Below, in pieces: positions 37,840 through 47,996 of a DNA stretch of 64,000 bases. Below the pieces are notes generated by a model that searched no databases, was not told where the DNA came from, and saw only the letters and a list, made by a program, of their open reading frames with translations. A program made the position numbers and the translations under genes. Source of the stretch: Actinokineospora sp. NBRC 105648 (GTDB lineage: Bacteria > Actinomycetota > Actinomycetes > Mycobacteriales > Pseudonocardiaceae); NCBI RefSeq assembly GCF_030269645.1, contig NZ_BSTR01000001.1, positions 239,740 through 303,739 on the forward strand, in the 5' to 3' direction. Every line of letters starts with the position of its first letter. Position 1 is the first letter of the stretch.

Positions 37840-40800
37840 CTACTCGGGCCGGGTGAACACCGCCAGGGCGGCGGTTCGGGTGTGCGGGTCCGGGTGCTCG
37901 CGAAGATCATCCAGGATGTCCCGCCACCGGGTGGGCCAGCCGGCGGATTCACCGGTCACGGTGGTTACGCCCAGGGCGAACGCGGGGGCGTCGGGCACCA
38001 GATCGCGGGCCACCGCGAGCAAGGAGTCGTCGGGCAGCCGGGAGACCACCTGGCCCAGCCGTGACCGCAGGACCTGGGCGGCCTGCCACGCCTGCACCGG
38101 ACCACCGGCCAGCGCGTGCACTGCCCGGAGCGCTGCGGGGTCGACCGACTCCCAGGTGATCGCGGCCAACCCCAGGTCGACGGCGACCGGACGCCAGGTG
38201 TCGTCGACCAGCGCCGCGCCCACCGCCGTCGCCAGTTCCCGGCCGGTGCCGCGCACCGCTGCCGCCGCCACCTCCGCCGCTAACGCGTGCAGGCGTTGTC
38301 GGGCGGGCAAGTCACGATCAGGAGCCGGCCGGGAACGGACCGACTCGCGCGCTTCTCGTCCGACGGGGTCACCCGGCGTCTCGGCTGACGGGATGGCCGC
38401 CGAGGTGCCCGGAGTTCCCGCCGTTGCGGGGATCGCCACGCCCGCGACTGCCCGATCTTGGCTGGACGGGCCGGATTGGCCGGACGGGCCGGATCGCTCG
38501 GGTGTCGGGTCGACCGATGATCTTGTCGGGTCGTGGCCGGTGGTCGCCGCGGGTGTGTCTTGGTGGTCGGTCGGAACACGTCCACCGGCAGCGGGGTCGG
38601 GCATTGCCTTTCCCGGCGTCGGAGTACCCGCGTTGTTGTCCGGCGCGGAAGGGCTTTGTTCGGCGGGCGAGTCGGGCGTGGCAGTGGCGGGGGTTGGTGT
38701 GGTGGTGGATGTCGCGCCTGAATCCATTTCGGGTTGGAGGTGGCTGGAGTCGTTGGGCGCGGGGGAATGCGTTGATGTCTGGTTGTCGCCCGCGGCCAAG
38801 AGCCGGTGGACGGCTTCGAGCACCGGTGTCGGGTCGCCCGTGGTGGTGGCCGCCGACGTCAGGGCGGTGAGGGCGAAGCGCCAGGTGGCGGTTGTCGACA
38901 GGTCGGTGACCAGGTCGACCAGCATCGCCGTGCCCGCGGTGTCCCACTGGCTCCAGCCGGGGAGGACGCGCAGGCCTTCCCTGGCGGTGTCCGGGGCGTT
39001 GGACATGGCCACGGTGCGGATCAGCGTGGCGTAGGGCGGGCGGTGGCGCTCCGGCAAGGAGTGGGGCCAGGTCTCCAGGACGGCGCCTGCCACGGCGAGT
39101 TCGTCCTGGGCCGCGGCGGTCAAGGTCTGCCAGGCCGCGGCGGAGTCCAGCAGGTGGCGGCTGGCCGACGCGGCGGCCCGGCGGATGTCGCGGTGTTGGT
39201 CCGGGGCGCGGAAAGCGTTTGCGATGATCTCCGCGGCGCCGGGTACGTGGTGGGTTGCCAGGAGTCGCAACACTTCCTTTCGGGTGGTGACCTTCTTGGC
39301 CGCCAGCATCGGGGCCAGCCGCACGGCCAGCTCGGACGGCTGGATGAACCGGGCCGAGCGGGCCACCGCGTGGATCGCGACCCGGGCCCGGTCGGTGTCG
39401 GCCCAGGCCAACAGGTCGGGCAGCACCTCGCCCGGCTCCTCGGTCCACGCCAGCCCGGCCAGGGCCGCCTCGGCGATGACCACCACCGGTGAGCGCGACA
39501 GCTCGCGCAGGGCAGGAGCGGCGCCGGGAACGTGGCGCAGCCTGCGGACCGCCTCGGTCCGGGCGTACTGCTCCAGGGTGGTGTCGTTGGCGACCTCGGT
39601 GAGCAGTGCGGCGTAGCGGGCGCACTGGCGGGGGAGCCAGGCGTCGAAACAGGCGGTGAACTCGGGGATCCAGTGCACTTTCCCGGACAGGAACCGGCCG
39701 CGGGCGGGCCTTGCCAGGACGTCGTCGAGCAGGTCGGTGCGGCGCCGGGCCACCGCGGCGCGAACGGCGGGCAGCACGATGGTCGACCGGTCGGCGCGCA
39801 GCACCTGGGCGACGCGGTCGCCCCTGGTGGTGGGTGGGGCCAGCCACAGCTCGATCGCCGACCGGACCACGGTGTCGTCCTTGGCGCGCCGGGCCTGGTC
39901 GATGACGGCTTGCAGACCGGGGATGTCCCACGCGCGCTCGCCCAGCCCGGCGGCCAGCGCCAGGGCGAGGTCGAAGTGGCCGCGCCGGGCCTCGTTGGCC
40001 AGGCGCGGGGCCAGGGCCGCGTGGACCGCGCGTTCGGCGCCGTGCGGGAGCCCGTCGGCCACACCGTGCAGGTTGATGACCATTGTCTTGTCGCCCAACG
40101 TGGTCAGGGCGGCGAGACCGCAGTCGAGCAGCGCGGGCAGCCCGCGCGCGGTGCCCTCCCGGATGAGCAGGCTCGCCAGCAGCCGCACGCCCCAGCTGCT
40201 CGACGCCGACCGGTCGTGCGACTCGGCCGCGTCGGTGAGCAGCGCGGTGAGCGCGGGGATGTCGGCTTCCCCGTAGAGCCACGGCGGCACCTTGGCCAAC
40301 GCGTGCAGCGCCGCCGAGCGGACCGGGGCCTGCTCGTTGCGCAGCCGGGTGAGGGTGCCCAGGTAGGCGCCGAACTCGACGCGGTCGCGGGTGGCCGCGG
40401 CGGCGGCGATCGCCAGCGGGTACGCCTCGGCGCGTTCGTCCGCTGTGGACCGACGGGTGGCCTCGGCCAGCACCGGACCGGCGGTGGCCCAGTCGGTGCG
40501 GGCGGTGACCGCCAGCCGCAGACCCGGGTCGTCGGCGCCCGAGCGCAGCCCGAGCAGGCGCTCGGCCTCCCGCGCCCGCGCGGCGCGGGGCAGCTCGTCG
40601 ACCGCGTCGAGCGGGATGCCCGCGGCGACCAGGTCCCGGTCGCCGATGGCCGCCGCGTAGACCGCGGCCCGCCGCGACGGCGGCAGGGTGTGCAGGAATC
40701 CGGGCAGTTGATCGCCGCGCAGCACCCTGGCCAGGGCGCCCAGCTCGTCGTCGGCGCAGCCGAGCAGCGCCCGCCACAGGCCCCGGCTGACCGGGATCGA

Positions 40801-41619
40801 CCCGACCCGGCGCGGGTCCAGCAGGACTCGCAGCAGCCGCGCCGGGTCGTGCCGGGCGAGCAGGCCGATCGTGTGCCAGAGCCCGCTGGGCAGCGCGACC
40901 ACGCCCGCGGTGCGCTCGAGCAGGGTCAGCACCCGCCGCGGGTCGGCCCCGGCCGCCTCGGCGAGCACCTGGCCGAGCCGGTTCCACAGCCCGGGCCAGT
41001 TCGCCCGGGGGACCCGGTCGAGCTCGGCCTCGACGTGGTCGAGCAGCGGGCCGGGGTGGGCCCGGGCGAGCGCCGACCAGCTGCCCACCGCGTACCCGAG
41101 CTCGGGCAGCGCGGCGGCCACGATCTCCGGCGGGCAGGAGACCAGCAGCGCGACGGCCTCGTGGTCGCCGAACCGGGCGCGCACCCGGGGCAGCAGGGCC
41201 GCGGCCAGCTCGTGGCGGCGGTGCGCCCGAACGGCCTTGTACAACCGCTTGCGCAACGCCGCGGGGAGGTCGTCGACCAGGTCGGCGGGCAGCGCCACCC
41301 CCAAGCGGACGGCGTGCAGGACCGCGTGTGCGCGCAACCGCGTCTCGGGCGCGGACAGGCACCGCAGGACGTAGTCGGCGTCGCCCGCGATCGCCGCCAG
41401 CCGCAGGCCCACCCGCCTGCCGTGCGGGTCGGACGCGTGCAGCTCCTCGACGAGCGGCCGCAACCGGGCCCGGTCCAGCTGCCGCGCGAGCACGGCGAGG
41501 TGGTGCTGGCGCCGCGGGTAGGGCAGCGGGTCGAGGTCGCGGAGCAGGGAGCGCGCCGAGGTGCTGTTCACACCGGGCATTGTGGTCGGTCCGGCTGCCG
41601 GCCGCGCGGAGTTGTCCAC
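37840..41619 (-). CDS. Giant alpha-solenoid (HEAT-repeat-like) protein
   Basis: 1259 residues from a GTG at 41619; ATG at 41580 is an alternative, and no strong ribosome site picks between them. Most of the protein is repeated 30-40-residue helical pairs with Ala/Leu-rich and Arg-Ala patterns typical of HEAT or ARM solenoids. Residues about 955-1100 are a Pro/Thr/Ser-rich disordered insert, after which a helical C-terminal domain resumes (about 1115-1259). No catalytic motif, ATPase or transmembrane segment is seen. Such proteins usually act as protein-interaction scaffolds. The adjacent small motif protein may be its partner. It is divergent from the oxygenase gene. Confidence 0.78.
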   Translation of the reverse strand: MDNSARPAAGPTTMPGVNSTSARSLLRDLDPLPYPRRQHHLAVLARQLDRARLRPLVEELHASDPHGRRVGLRLAAIAGDADYVLRCLSAPETRLRAHAVLHAVRLGVALPADLVDDLPAALRKRLYKAVRAHRRHELAAALLPRVRARFGDHEAVALLVSCPPEIVAAALPELGYAVGSWSALARAHPGPLLDHVEAELDRVPRANWPGLWNRLGQVLAEAAGADPRRVLTLLERTAGVVALPSGLWHTIGLLARHDPARLLRVLLDPRRVGSIPVSRGLWRALLGCADDELGALARVLRGDQLPGFLHTLPPSRRAAVYAAAIGDRDLVAAGIPLDAVDELPRAARAREAERLLGLRSGADDPGLRLAVTARTDWATAGPVLAEATRRSTADERAEAYPLAIAAAAATRDRVEFGAYLGTLTRLRNEQAPVRSAALHALAKVPPWLYGEADIPALTALLTDAAESHDRSASSSWGVRLLASLLIREGTARGLPALLDCGLAALTTLGDKTMVINLHGVADGLPHGAERAVHAALAPRLANEARRGHFDLALALAAGLGERAWDIPGLQAVIDQARRAKDDTVVRSAIELWLAPPTTRGDRVAQVLRADRSTIVLPAVRAAVARRRTDLLDDVLARPARGRFLSGKVHWIPEFTACFDAWLPRQCARYAALLTEVANDTTLEQYARTEAVRRLRHVPGAAPALRELSRSPVVVIAEAALAGLAWTEEPGEVLPDLLAWADTDRARVAIHAVARSARFIQPSELAVRLAPMLAAKKVTTRKEVLRLLATHHVPGAAEIIANAFRAPDQHRDIRRAAASASRHLLDSAAAWQTLTAAAQDELAVAGAVLETWPHSLPERHRPPYATLIRTVAMSNAPDTAREGLRVLPGWSQWDTAGTAMLVDLVTDLSTTATWRFALTALTSAATTTGDPTPVLEAVHRLLAAGDNQTSTHSPAPNDSSHLQPEMDSGATSTTTPTPATATPDSPAEQSPSAPDNNAGTPTPGKAMPDPAAGGRVPTDHQDTPAATTGHDPTRSSVDPTPERSGPSGQSGPSSQDRAVAGVAIPATAGTPGTSAAIPSAETPGDPVGREARESVRSRPAPDRDLPARQRLHALAAEVAAAAVRGTGRELATAVGAALVDDTWRPVAVDLGLAAITWESVDPAALRAVHALAGGPVQAWQAAQVLRSRLGQVVSRLPDDSLLAVARDLVPDAPAFALGVTTVTGESAGWPTRWRDILDDLREHPDPHTRTAALAVFTRPE

Positions 41620-41710
41620 AGGTTCGGAATCGGCACTGGCGGTGCAACCGAACTCGTGCCGGCGGGGTTCAGGGGTGGATCGGGACGACCTCAGGACTGG
41701 GAGTGGCGTG

Positions 41711-42463
41711 ATGGCGGCAGCACTGGACTCGGCAGCGGTGGACTCGACAGCGGTGGACTCGGCAGCACTGGACTCGAAAGCGGCGGTCGACTGGAGGTCG
41801 GTGGCGGCCGAAGTGGACAGCGCGGGGTTCGCGCTAACCCCGCCGCTTCTCAGTCCGGAGCAGTGCGCCGAAGTGATCGATCTCTTCGACCGGGACGAGG
41901 TTTTCCGGTCGAGGGTGGTGATGACCCGGCACTCTTATGGCAAAGGGACCTACCGGTACTTCGCCGACCCTCTTGTCCCACTCGTCGCGGACTTGCGAAC
42001 GACGCTCTACCCACCGTTGGCGGAACTCGCCAACCAGTGGGCGGAGAAGCTGGGCGAGCGGACCTTTCCCGCCGACCTGGAGACCTTGGTGGCCGAGTGC
42101 GCCGACCACGGCCAGCACCGGCCGACCCCGCTGGTGCTGCGCTACGACGCCGGTGGCTACAACTGCCTGCACCAGGACGTCTACGGCGACCTGACCTTCC
42201 CGCTCCAGGTGGCGATCATGCTCAGCACCCCCGACGAGGACTTCACCGGCGGCGAGAGCGTGTTCGTGGAGAACCGGCCCCGGCAGCAGTCGCGGGCGAT
42301 GGTTGCCCGGCCGGGCCGGGGCGCCGGGCTGGTCTTCCCGGTGCGCCACCGACCGGTTCCCGGTGCCCGCGGCTACCGGCGGGTCCAGCTGCGGCACGGG
42401 GTCAGTGCGGTCCACTCCGGACAGCGGTACGTGCTGGGGATCATCTTCCACAACGCCCGCTGA
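41711..42463 (+). CDS. 2-oxoglutarate/Fe(II)-dependent oxygenase
   Basis: 250 residues. The iron ligands are visible as HQD (in YNCLHQDVYGD, near residue 157) and a distal His in HGVSAVHSGQR, where the Arg would bind 2-oxoglutarate. The layout fits the prolyl-4-hydroxylase-like group COG3826. The N-terminus is a 5-residue repeat (ALDSA, AVDST, AVDSA, ALDSK) encoded by four 15-bp repeats at 41720-41779. Translation might start later. The ATG at 41711 has GGGAG upstream. It is divergent from the HEAT-like gene with a 91-bp promoter region, and the substrate is unknown. Confidence 0.85.
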   Translation: MAAALDSAAVDSTAVDSAALDSKAAVDWRSVAAEVDSAGFALTPPLLSPEQCAEVIDLFDRDEVFRSRVVMTRHSYGKGTYRYFADPLVPLVADLRTTLYPPLAELANQWAEKLGERTFPADLETLVAECADHGQHRPTPLVLRYDAGGYNCLHQDVYGDLTFPLQVAIMLSTPDEDFTGGESVFVENRPRQQSRAMVARPGRGAGLVFPVRHRPVPGARGYRRVQLRHGVSAVHSGQRYVLGIIFHNAR

Positions 42464-42661
42464 CTGCCACGGCTTCTCGCTCGATTGCGATTTTCGATCG
42501 CCGGGCGCCCTGTTCAGCCCCGTTTCCGCTGGTCAGGGCAGGTGTGATTCCAGCGGGCAAGACCGCGCACGACCTCCGGTTCATCGGCTGTACACGGATG
42601 CCTGCTGCACTTCGGCTCGTCCGGCGGCCGGTCGGCCGATCTCAGCGAGGAGTGCGCACCT

Positions 42662-43762
<1,101 letters not shown>

Positions 43763-43811
43763 AATCTGCTTGTCCCCCAAGCGAAGCAAGAGCGAGCAAG
43801 GAGCGTTCCCC

Positions 43812-45191
43812 GTGAGAAGGAAGCTGTCTTTGGCGTGCGCCGGTGCGGCGCTGGCCCTCTCGACCGCGCTGTCGGCGTGCGGCCTCGGCGGCGCCGACCC
43901 GGCCACCACCGCCGCGCCGGTGAGCCAGATCCCCGAGCTCAAGGCCGACCAGCAGGTCTCGATCGTCTTCGAGAGCTACAACTTCGGCCAGGCCGGTGCC
44001 TGGACCGACACGTTCAACGAGCTGATCACCAAGTTCACCGCCGCGCACCCGAACATCAAGGTGACCCCGCAGAAGCCGCAGGGCAACAGCGCGAACCCGG
44101 CCACCGACACCGTCTCCAGCCTGCAGAGCCAGCTGGCCACCGGCAACCCGCCGGACGTGGCCCAGCTCGGCTTCAGCGAGCTGGACTTCACCGTCAACCA
44201 GCTCAAGGCCGCCCCGCTGGACGACCTGGTGGGCAAGGACGCGGTGCAGAAGAACTTCGACGGCGCGAAGTACCCCTACGCCAAGACCGCCCGCGGCCTC
44301 GGTGACTGGAGCGGCAAGACCTACGGCGTCCCGTTCGTCTTCTCCACGCCGGTGCTCTACTACAACGCCGCGCTGTTCACCGCCGCCAGCCTGGACCCGG
44401 CCAAGCCGCCGACCACCTGGGCCGAGGTCGAGCAGGCCGCCTCGGCGATCAAGGCCAAGACCGGCAAGGAGGGCGCCTACGTCGACTGCCTGACCAAGTC
44501 GGCGAAGGACTGGTGCTTCCAGTCGATCGTGCGCTCCAACGGCGGCCGGGTGATCTCCGAGGACCGCAAGACGCTGTCCTTCGCCGACGCGCCGGTGGTC
44601 GAGGCCGTCACCACGATGCAGGGCATGGTCCGCTCCGGCGCGATGCCCAACCGCACCCAGCAGCAGGGCACCGAGGGCTTCGCCCGCGGCGACCTCGGCA
44701 TGATCGTGGAGTCCAGCGCCCTGCAGGGCACCTTCGGCAAGGGGCTCAAGGAGAACCTGCGCGCCGCCGCGCTGCCCGCCTTCGCCGGGAAGCCGGTCGT
44801 GCCGACCAACTCCGGTGCCTCGCTGTTCGTCTTCGCCAAGGACCAGGCCAAGCAGCGCGCGGGCTGGGAGCTGATCAAGTTCCTGACCAGCGAGGAGGCC
44901 TACACGGTGATCTCCACCAAGATCGGCTACCTGCCGCTGCGCACCGAGCTGGTCAACGACCCGGCGGGCCTCAAGCCGTGGGCGGACAAGAACCCGCTGA
45001 TCAAGCCGAACCTGGAGCAGCTGGCCAGGATGGAGCCGTGGGTGTCCTTCCCCGGCGACAGCTACGTGCAGGTGCGCGACGGCATGATGTCCGCGGTCGA
45101 GAACGCCGTCTTCCAGGGCGCGGACCCGAAGACCACGCTCCAGGCCAAGCAGGACGAGGTGGCCAAGCTGATCCCCGGGGGCGGTAAGTGA
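43812..45191 (+). CDS. ABC transporter substrate-binding lipoprotein, UgpB/carbohydrate type
   Basis: 459 residues from a GTG with AAGGAG upstream. The signal peptide ends in the lipobox LSAC (Cys near residue 22). The mature part is a family-1 solute-binding protein (FNELITKFTAAHPNIKV, LATGNPPDVAQLGFSE, GVPFVFSTPVLYYNAALF, EEAYTVISTKIGYLPLR). The fold is used for sugars and for glycerol-3-phosphate or glycerophosphodiesters (UgpB). The next gene, a phosphodiesterase, overlaps its stop, which favours the glycerophosphodiester reading. The ligand is not proven by sequence. Confidence 0.92.
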   Translation: MRRKLSLACAGAALALSTALSACGLGGADPATTAAPVSQIPELKADQQVSIVFESYNFGQAGAWTDTFNELITKFTAAHPNIKVTPQKPQGNSANPATDTVSSLQSQLATGNPPDVAQLGFSELDFTVNQLKAAPLDDLVGKDAVQKNFDGAKYPYAKTARGLGDWSGKTYGVPFVFSTPVLYYNAALFTAASLDPAKPPTTWAEVEQAASAIKAKTGKEGAYVDCLTKSAKDWCFQSIVRSNGGRVISEDRKTLSFADAPVVEAVTTMQGMVRSGAMPNRTQQQGTEGFARGDLGMIVESSALQGTFGKGLKENLRAAALPAFAGKPVVPTNSGASLFVFAKDQAKQRAGWELIKFLTSEEAYTVISTKIGYLPLRTELVNDPAGLKPWADKNPLIKPNLEQLARMEPWVSFPGDSYVQVRDGMMSAVENAVFQGADPKTTLQAKQDEVAKLIPGGGK

Positions 45192-46048
45192 CCGCAGCGG
45201 AGTCCGGGCCGGACCTCACCCTGGTGCAGTTCACCGACACCCACATCATGCCCGCGGGCAAGCTGATGCACGGCACCGTCGACACCTCGGCCAACCTGGC
45301 CGCGGCGCTGGACATGGTCGTCGCCTCGGGCACCCGGGTGGACGCGTTCCTGCTCACCGGCGACCTCACCGACAACGGCTCGCCGGAGGCCTACCGGCGG
45401 TTGGCCGCCGCGCTGCACCCGGTCGCCGAAAGCCTTGGCGCGCAGGTGATCCACGCGATGGGCAACCACGACGAGCGGGCCGCGTTCCGCACCGAGCTGC
45501 TCGGTGAGCCCGCCGCGGACACCGAGTACGACGCGGTGTTCGACGTGCGCGGCCTGCGCGTCGTGGTGCTCGACAGCTCCGAGCCGGGCAAGCACGACGG
45601 GCACCTGTCCCCGGCCCAGCTCGACTGGCTGGGCAAGGTGCTCACCGAGCCCGCCCCGCGCGGCACGGTCGTGGTGGCCCACCACCCGCCGCTGCCCTCG
45701 CCGGTGCCGACCGTGCACCTGCTGCGGTTGCGCCAGGCCGACCAGCTGGCCGAGGTGATCGCGGGCACCGACGTGCGGCTCGTGGTCACCGGGCACGCCC
45801 ACCACGCGGGCGTCGGCGCGGTCGCCGGGGTCCCGGTGTGGGTCGGCCCGGCGCTGGCCTACGCGACCGTCCCGGTGCCGCCGAGCGGGCGGTTGCAGGG
45901 CAACGCGCACGCCGCGTTCAGCCGGATCGACGTCTTCGGCGACCAGGTCGTGGTCACCGCGGTGCCGGTGACCCCGGCGGCGGAGGTCTACGACGTCGAC
46001 GAGGCGGAGCGGTTGGCCATGGTCCGAGCGGTCGTCGGCCCGTGGTGA
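45188..46048 (+). CDS. Metallophosphoesterase, GpdQ/CpdA-like
   Basis: 286 residues with all five metallophosphoesterase blocks: FTDTHI (D, H), TGDLTDNG, GNHDE, VVAHHPP and TGHAHH. Length and spacing suit the class III cyclic-nucleotide / GpdQ glycerophosphodiesterase group. No signal peptide is seen, so it is cytoplasmic. The GTG start overlaps the upstream stop (GTGA), placing it inside the uptake operon. The likely role is cleavage of an imported phosphodiester such as glycerophosphocholine; a cAMP phosphodiesterase is the alternative. The context argument is inference. Confidence 0.88.
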   Translation: MTAAESGPDLTLVQFTDTHIMPAGKLMHGTVDTSANLAAALDMVVASGTRVDAFLLTGDLTDNGSPEAYRRLAAALHPVAESLGAQVIHAMGNHDERAAFRTELLGEPAADTEYDAVFDVRGLRVVVLDSSEPGKHDGHLSPAQLDWLGKVLTEPAPRGTVVVAHHPPLPSPVPTVHLLRLRQADQLAEVIAGTDVRLVVTGHAHHAGVGAVAGVPVWVGPALAYATVPVPPSGRLQGNAHAAFSRIDVFGDQVVVTAVPVTPAAEVYDVDEAERLAMVRAVVGPW

Positions 46049-46060
46049 GGGAGTTCTCGG

Positions 46061-46092
46061 GGGCACGGTCGCGCGGGGGCGCGGCCGTGCCC
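46061..46092 (+). promoter_or_regulatory. Intra-operon hairpin between phosphodiesterase and permease genes
   Basis: GGGCACGGTCGCGC pairs with GCGCGGCCGTGCCC (14 bp with one T-G wobble) around GGGG. It fills the 85-bp gap in an otherwise tightly packed operon. A partial terminator or mRNA-stabilising hairpin here would raise expression of the binding protein and phosphodiesterase over the permeases, as in other sugar operons. That role is inferred. Confidence 0.6.
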
Positions 46093-46133
46093 GGCGGCTC
46101 GCGCGACTGGCGCGCGGTTGGGGGTGGACCGCG

Positions 46134-47087
46134 GTGACCGGTGAGCTCGTCGAGGTCACAGTGGACAGACCGGCCGCCGGGACCCCCGCGCCCGCCGCGA
46201 AACCGCCGCTGTGGCAACGGTTCCTGCGCGGTGCGCCGCCGTACCTCTACCTGACGCCCGCGATCGTGCTGCTGGTGGTGTGGACCTACCGGCCGCTCGC
46301 GCAGACGTTCCAGCTCTCGTTCCACTCGTGGAACCTGCTGCCCACCTCCCCGGTCACCGAGGTCGGCTTCGCCAACTACGAGCGGTTGCTCGACACCCCC
46401 GACCTCGGCGCCGCGCTGTGGCGCACGGTGGTGGTGATCCTCGGGATGCTGCCGTTCACCCTGGTGATCCCGGTCCTGGTCGGGCTGCTCTCCCGGCGGG
46501 TCCGGGGTCGGGTCGGCGCCGCCTACCGGGCCATGGTCTTCGCCCCGATGCTGGTCGCCCCGGTGGCGGGCGCCGCGGTGTGGCAGTGGCTGCTCGACCC
46601 GACCGGCGGCGTGGTGGACAAGGTGATCGGCTCGCCGATCAACTGGCTGCACGAGGCCGGACCGGCGCAGATCGCCATCATCGTGATCACCGGCTGGCAC
46701 ATCGTCGGCTTCGCGGTGCTCGTCGTCTCGGCGGGCCTGACCGGGATCAACCCCGACTACTCGGCCGCCGCCGAGGTCGACGGGGCGTCGCGGGCGCAGG
46801 TCACCCGGTGGATCACGCTGCCGCTGCTCTCGCCGACCATGGCGTTCCTGGTGCTGATGACCGTGCTGCTCTCCGCGCAGTGGACCTTCCCGCTGATCGA
46901 CACGCTCACCCAGGGCGGCCCGGTCGGCGCCACCACCAACATCTACTACCTGCTGTGGGACTACGGGTTCCACAGCTACGACGCCGGGCTGGGCGCCGCG
47001 GCCGGGGTGCTGTTCTTCGTCGGGTTCGTGGTGCTGGCCGCCGGGCTGGTGCTGGTGTCCGACCGGCTCAGCACGCACGACGACTGA
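46134..47087 (+). CDS. ABC transporter permease, UgpA/MalF type
   Basis: 317 residues with six transmembrane helices. A short cytoplasmic N-terminal segment, rich in Pro/Ala, precedes the first (YLYLTPAIVLLVVWTY). The EAA loop that contacts the ATPase is AAAEVDGASRAQVTRWITLP near residue 215. It pairs with the permease starting eight bases after its stop to form the membrane channel. The GTG start lies downstream of GGGGGTGG and the intra-operon hairpin. Confidence 0.92.
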   Translation: MTGELVEVTVDRPAAGTPAPAAKPPLWQRFLRGAPPYLYLTPAIVLLVVWTYRPLAQTFQLSFHSWNLLPTSPVTEVGFANYERLLDTPDLGAALWRTVVVILGMLPFTLVIPVLVGLLSRRVRGRVGAAYRAMVFAPMLVAPVAGAAVWQWLLDPTGGVVDKVIGSPINWLHEAGPAQIAIIVITGWHIVGFAVLVVSAGLTGINPDYSAAAEVDGASRAQVTRWITLPLLSPTMAFLVLMTVLLSAQWTFPLIDTLTQGGPVGATTNIYYLLWDYGFHSYDAGLGAAAGVLFFVGFVVLAAGLVLVSDRLSTHDD

Positions 47088-47095
47088 GGGGATCC

Positions 47096-47977
47096 ATGAC
47101 CGCCACCATCGAGCCGACCGTCCACGAGGACCAGGTGGTCGACCACCCCGCCGCCGCCGACGAACCCGTCGGGCACCGCGGCCGCGGCGTCGTCGGGCAC
47201 GTGGTGCTGGCGGTGCTCAGCCTCGCCTGCCTGTTCCCGATCTACTGGCTCTACGCCACTTCGCTGCGCGCCCCCGAGGACGTGTACTCGCTCTCGGTGC
47301 TGCCGTGGCCGTTGTCCCTGGACAACTACGCCGACGCGTTCGCCAAGACCGACATGGTCCGGATGCTGGTGAACACCACGGTCGTCGCCGTGCTGACCGC
47401 GCTGGGGCAGCTGCTCACCGGGCTGCTGGCCGCCTACGCGTTCGCCGCCTGGCGGTTCCGCTTCCAGAAGCTGCTGTACCTGATGTTCGTCGGCACCTGG
47501 CTGGTGCCGTTCCAGGTCACCATGCTGCCGAACTACGTGCTGCTCTCCCAGCTCAGCCTGCTCAACACGCTCGCGGGCGTGATCGTGCCGACGCTGTGCT
47601 CGGCGCTGGGCGTGCTGCTGCTGCGCCAACACCTGATGGGCTTCCCCAAGGAGCTGCTCGAGGCGGCGCGGATGGACGGCCGCTCGTCCTGGGGGATCCT
47701 GTGGACGGTCGTGGTGCCGACGCTGCGGCCGGTGCTGGCGGCGCTGGGCATCCTGCTGGTGATCACCGCGTGGAACGAGTACTTCTGGCCCGCCATGGTG
47801 CTGCAGCGCAGCAACGGGATGGTCCAGTTGGGACTGCGCAGCTTCATGGGCACCGAGGGCAACGACTGGGGGCCGCTGATGGCCGCCGCCGGGTTGACCT
47901 GCCTGCCGATCTTCCTGCTGTACCTGGTGCTGCAGCGGCACATCGTCAACGCGTTCGTGCGCTCCGGGCTGAAGTGA
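47096..47977 (+). CDS. ABC transporter permease, UgpE/MalG type
   Basis: 293 residues with six transmembrane helices (first at about 32-55). The EAA loop is LLEAARMDGRSSWGILWTVVVPTL near residue 185-205; its GLY-containing core follows the MalG/UgpE pattern. NEYFWPAMVL is the conserved segment of G-type permeases. The ATG has GAGGGGATC upstream. It is the last gene of the uptake operon and ends 19 bases from the convergent LysR gene, with no clear terminator between them. Confidence 0.92.
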   Translation: MTATIEPTVHEDQVVDHPAAADEPVGHRGRGVVGHVVLAVLSLACLFPIYWLYATSLRAPEDVYSLSVLPWPLSLDNYADAFAKTDMVRMLVNTTVVAVLTALGQLLTGLLAAYAFAAWRFRFQKLLYLMFVGTWLVPFQVTMLPNYVLLSQLSLLNTLAGVIVPTLCSALGVLLLRQHLMGFPKELLEAARMDGRSSWGILWTVVVPTLRPVLAALGILLVITAWNEYFWPAMVLQRSNGMVQLGLRSFMGTEGNDWGPLMAAAGLTCLPIFLLYLVLQRHIVNAFVRSGLK

Positions 47978-47996
47978 GACCAATCCGGCAGTGAGG

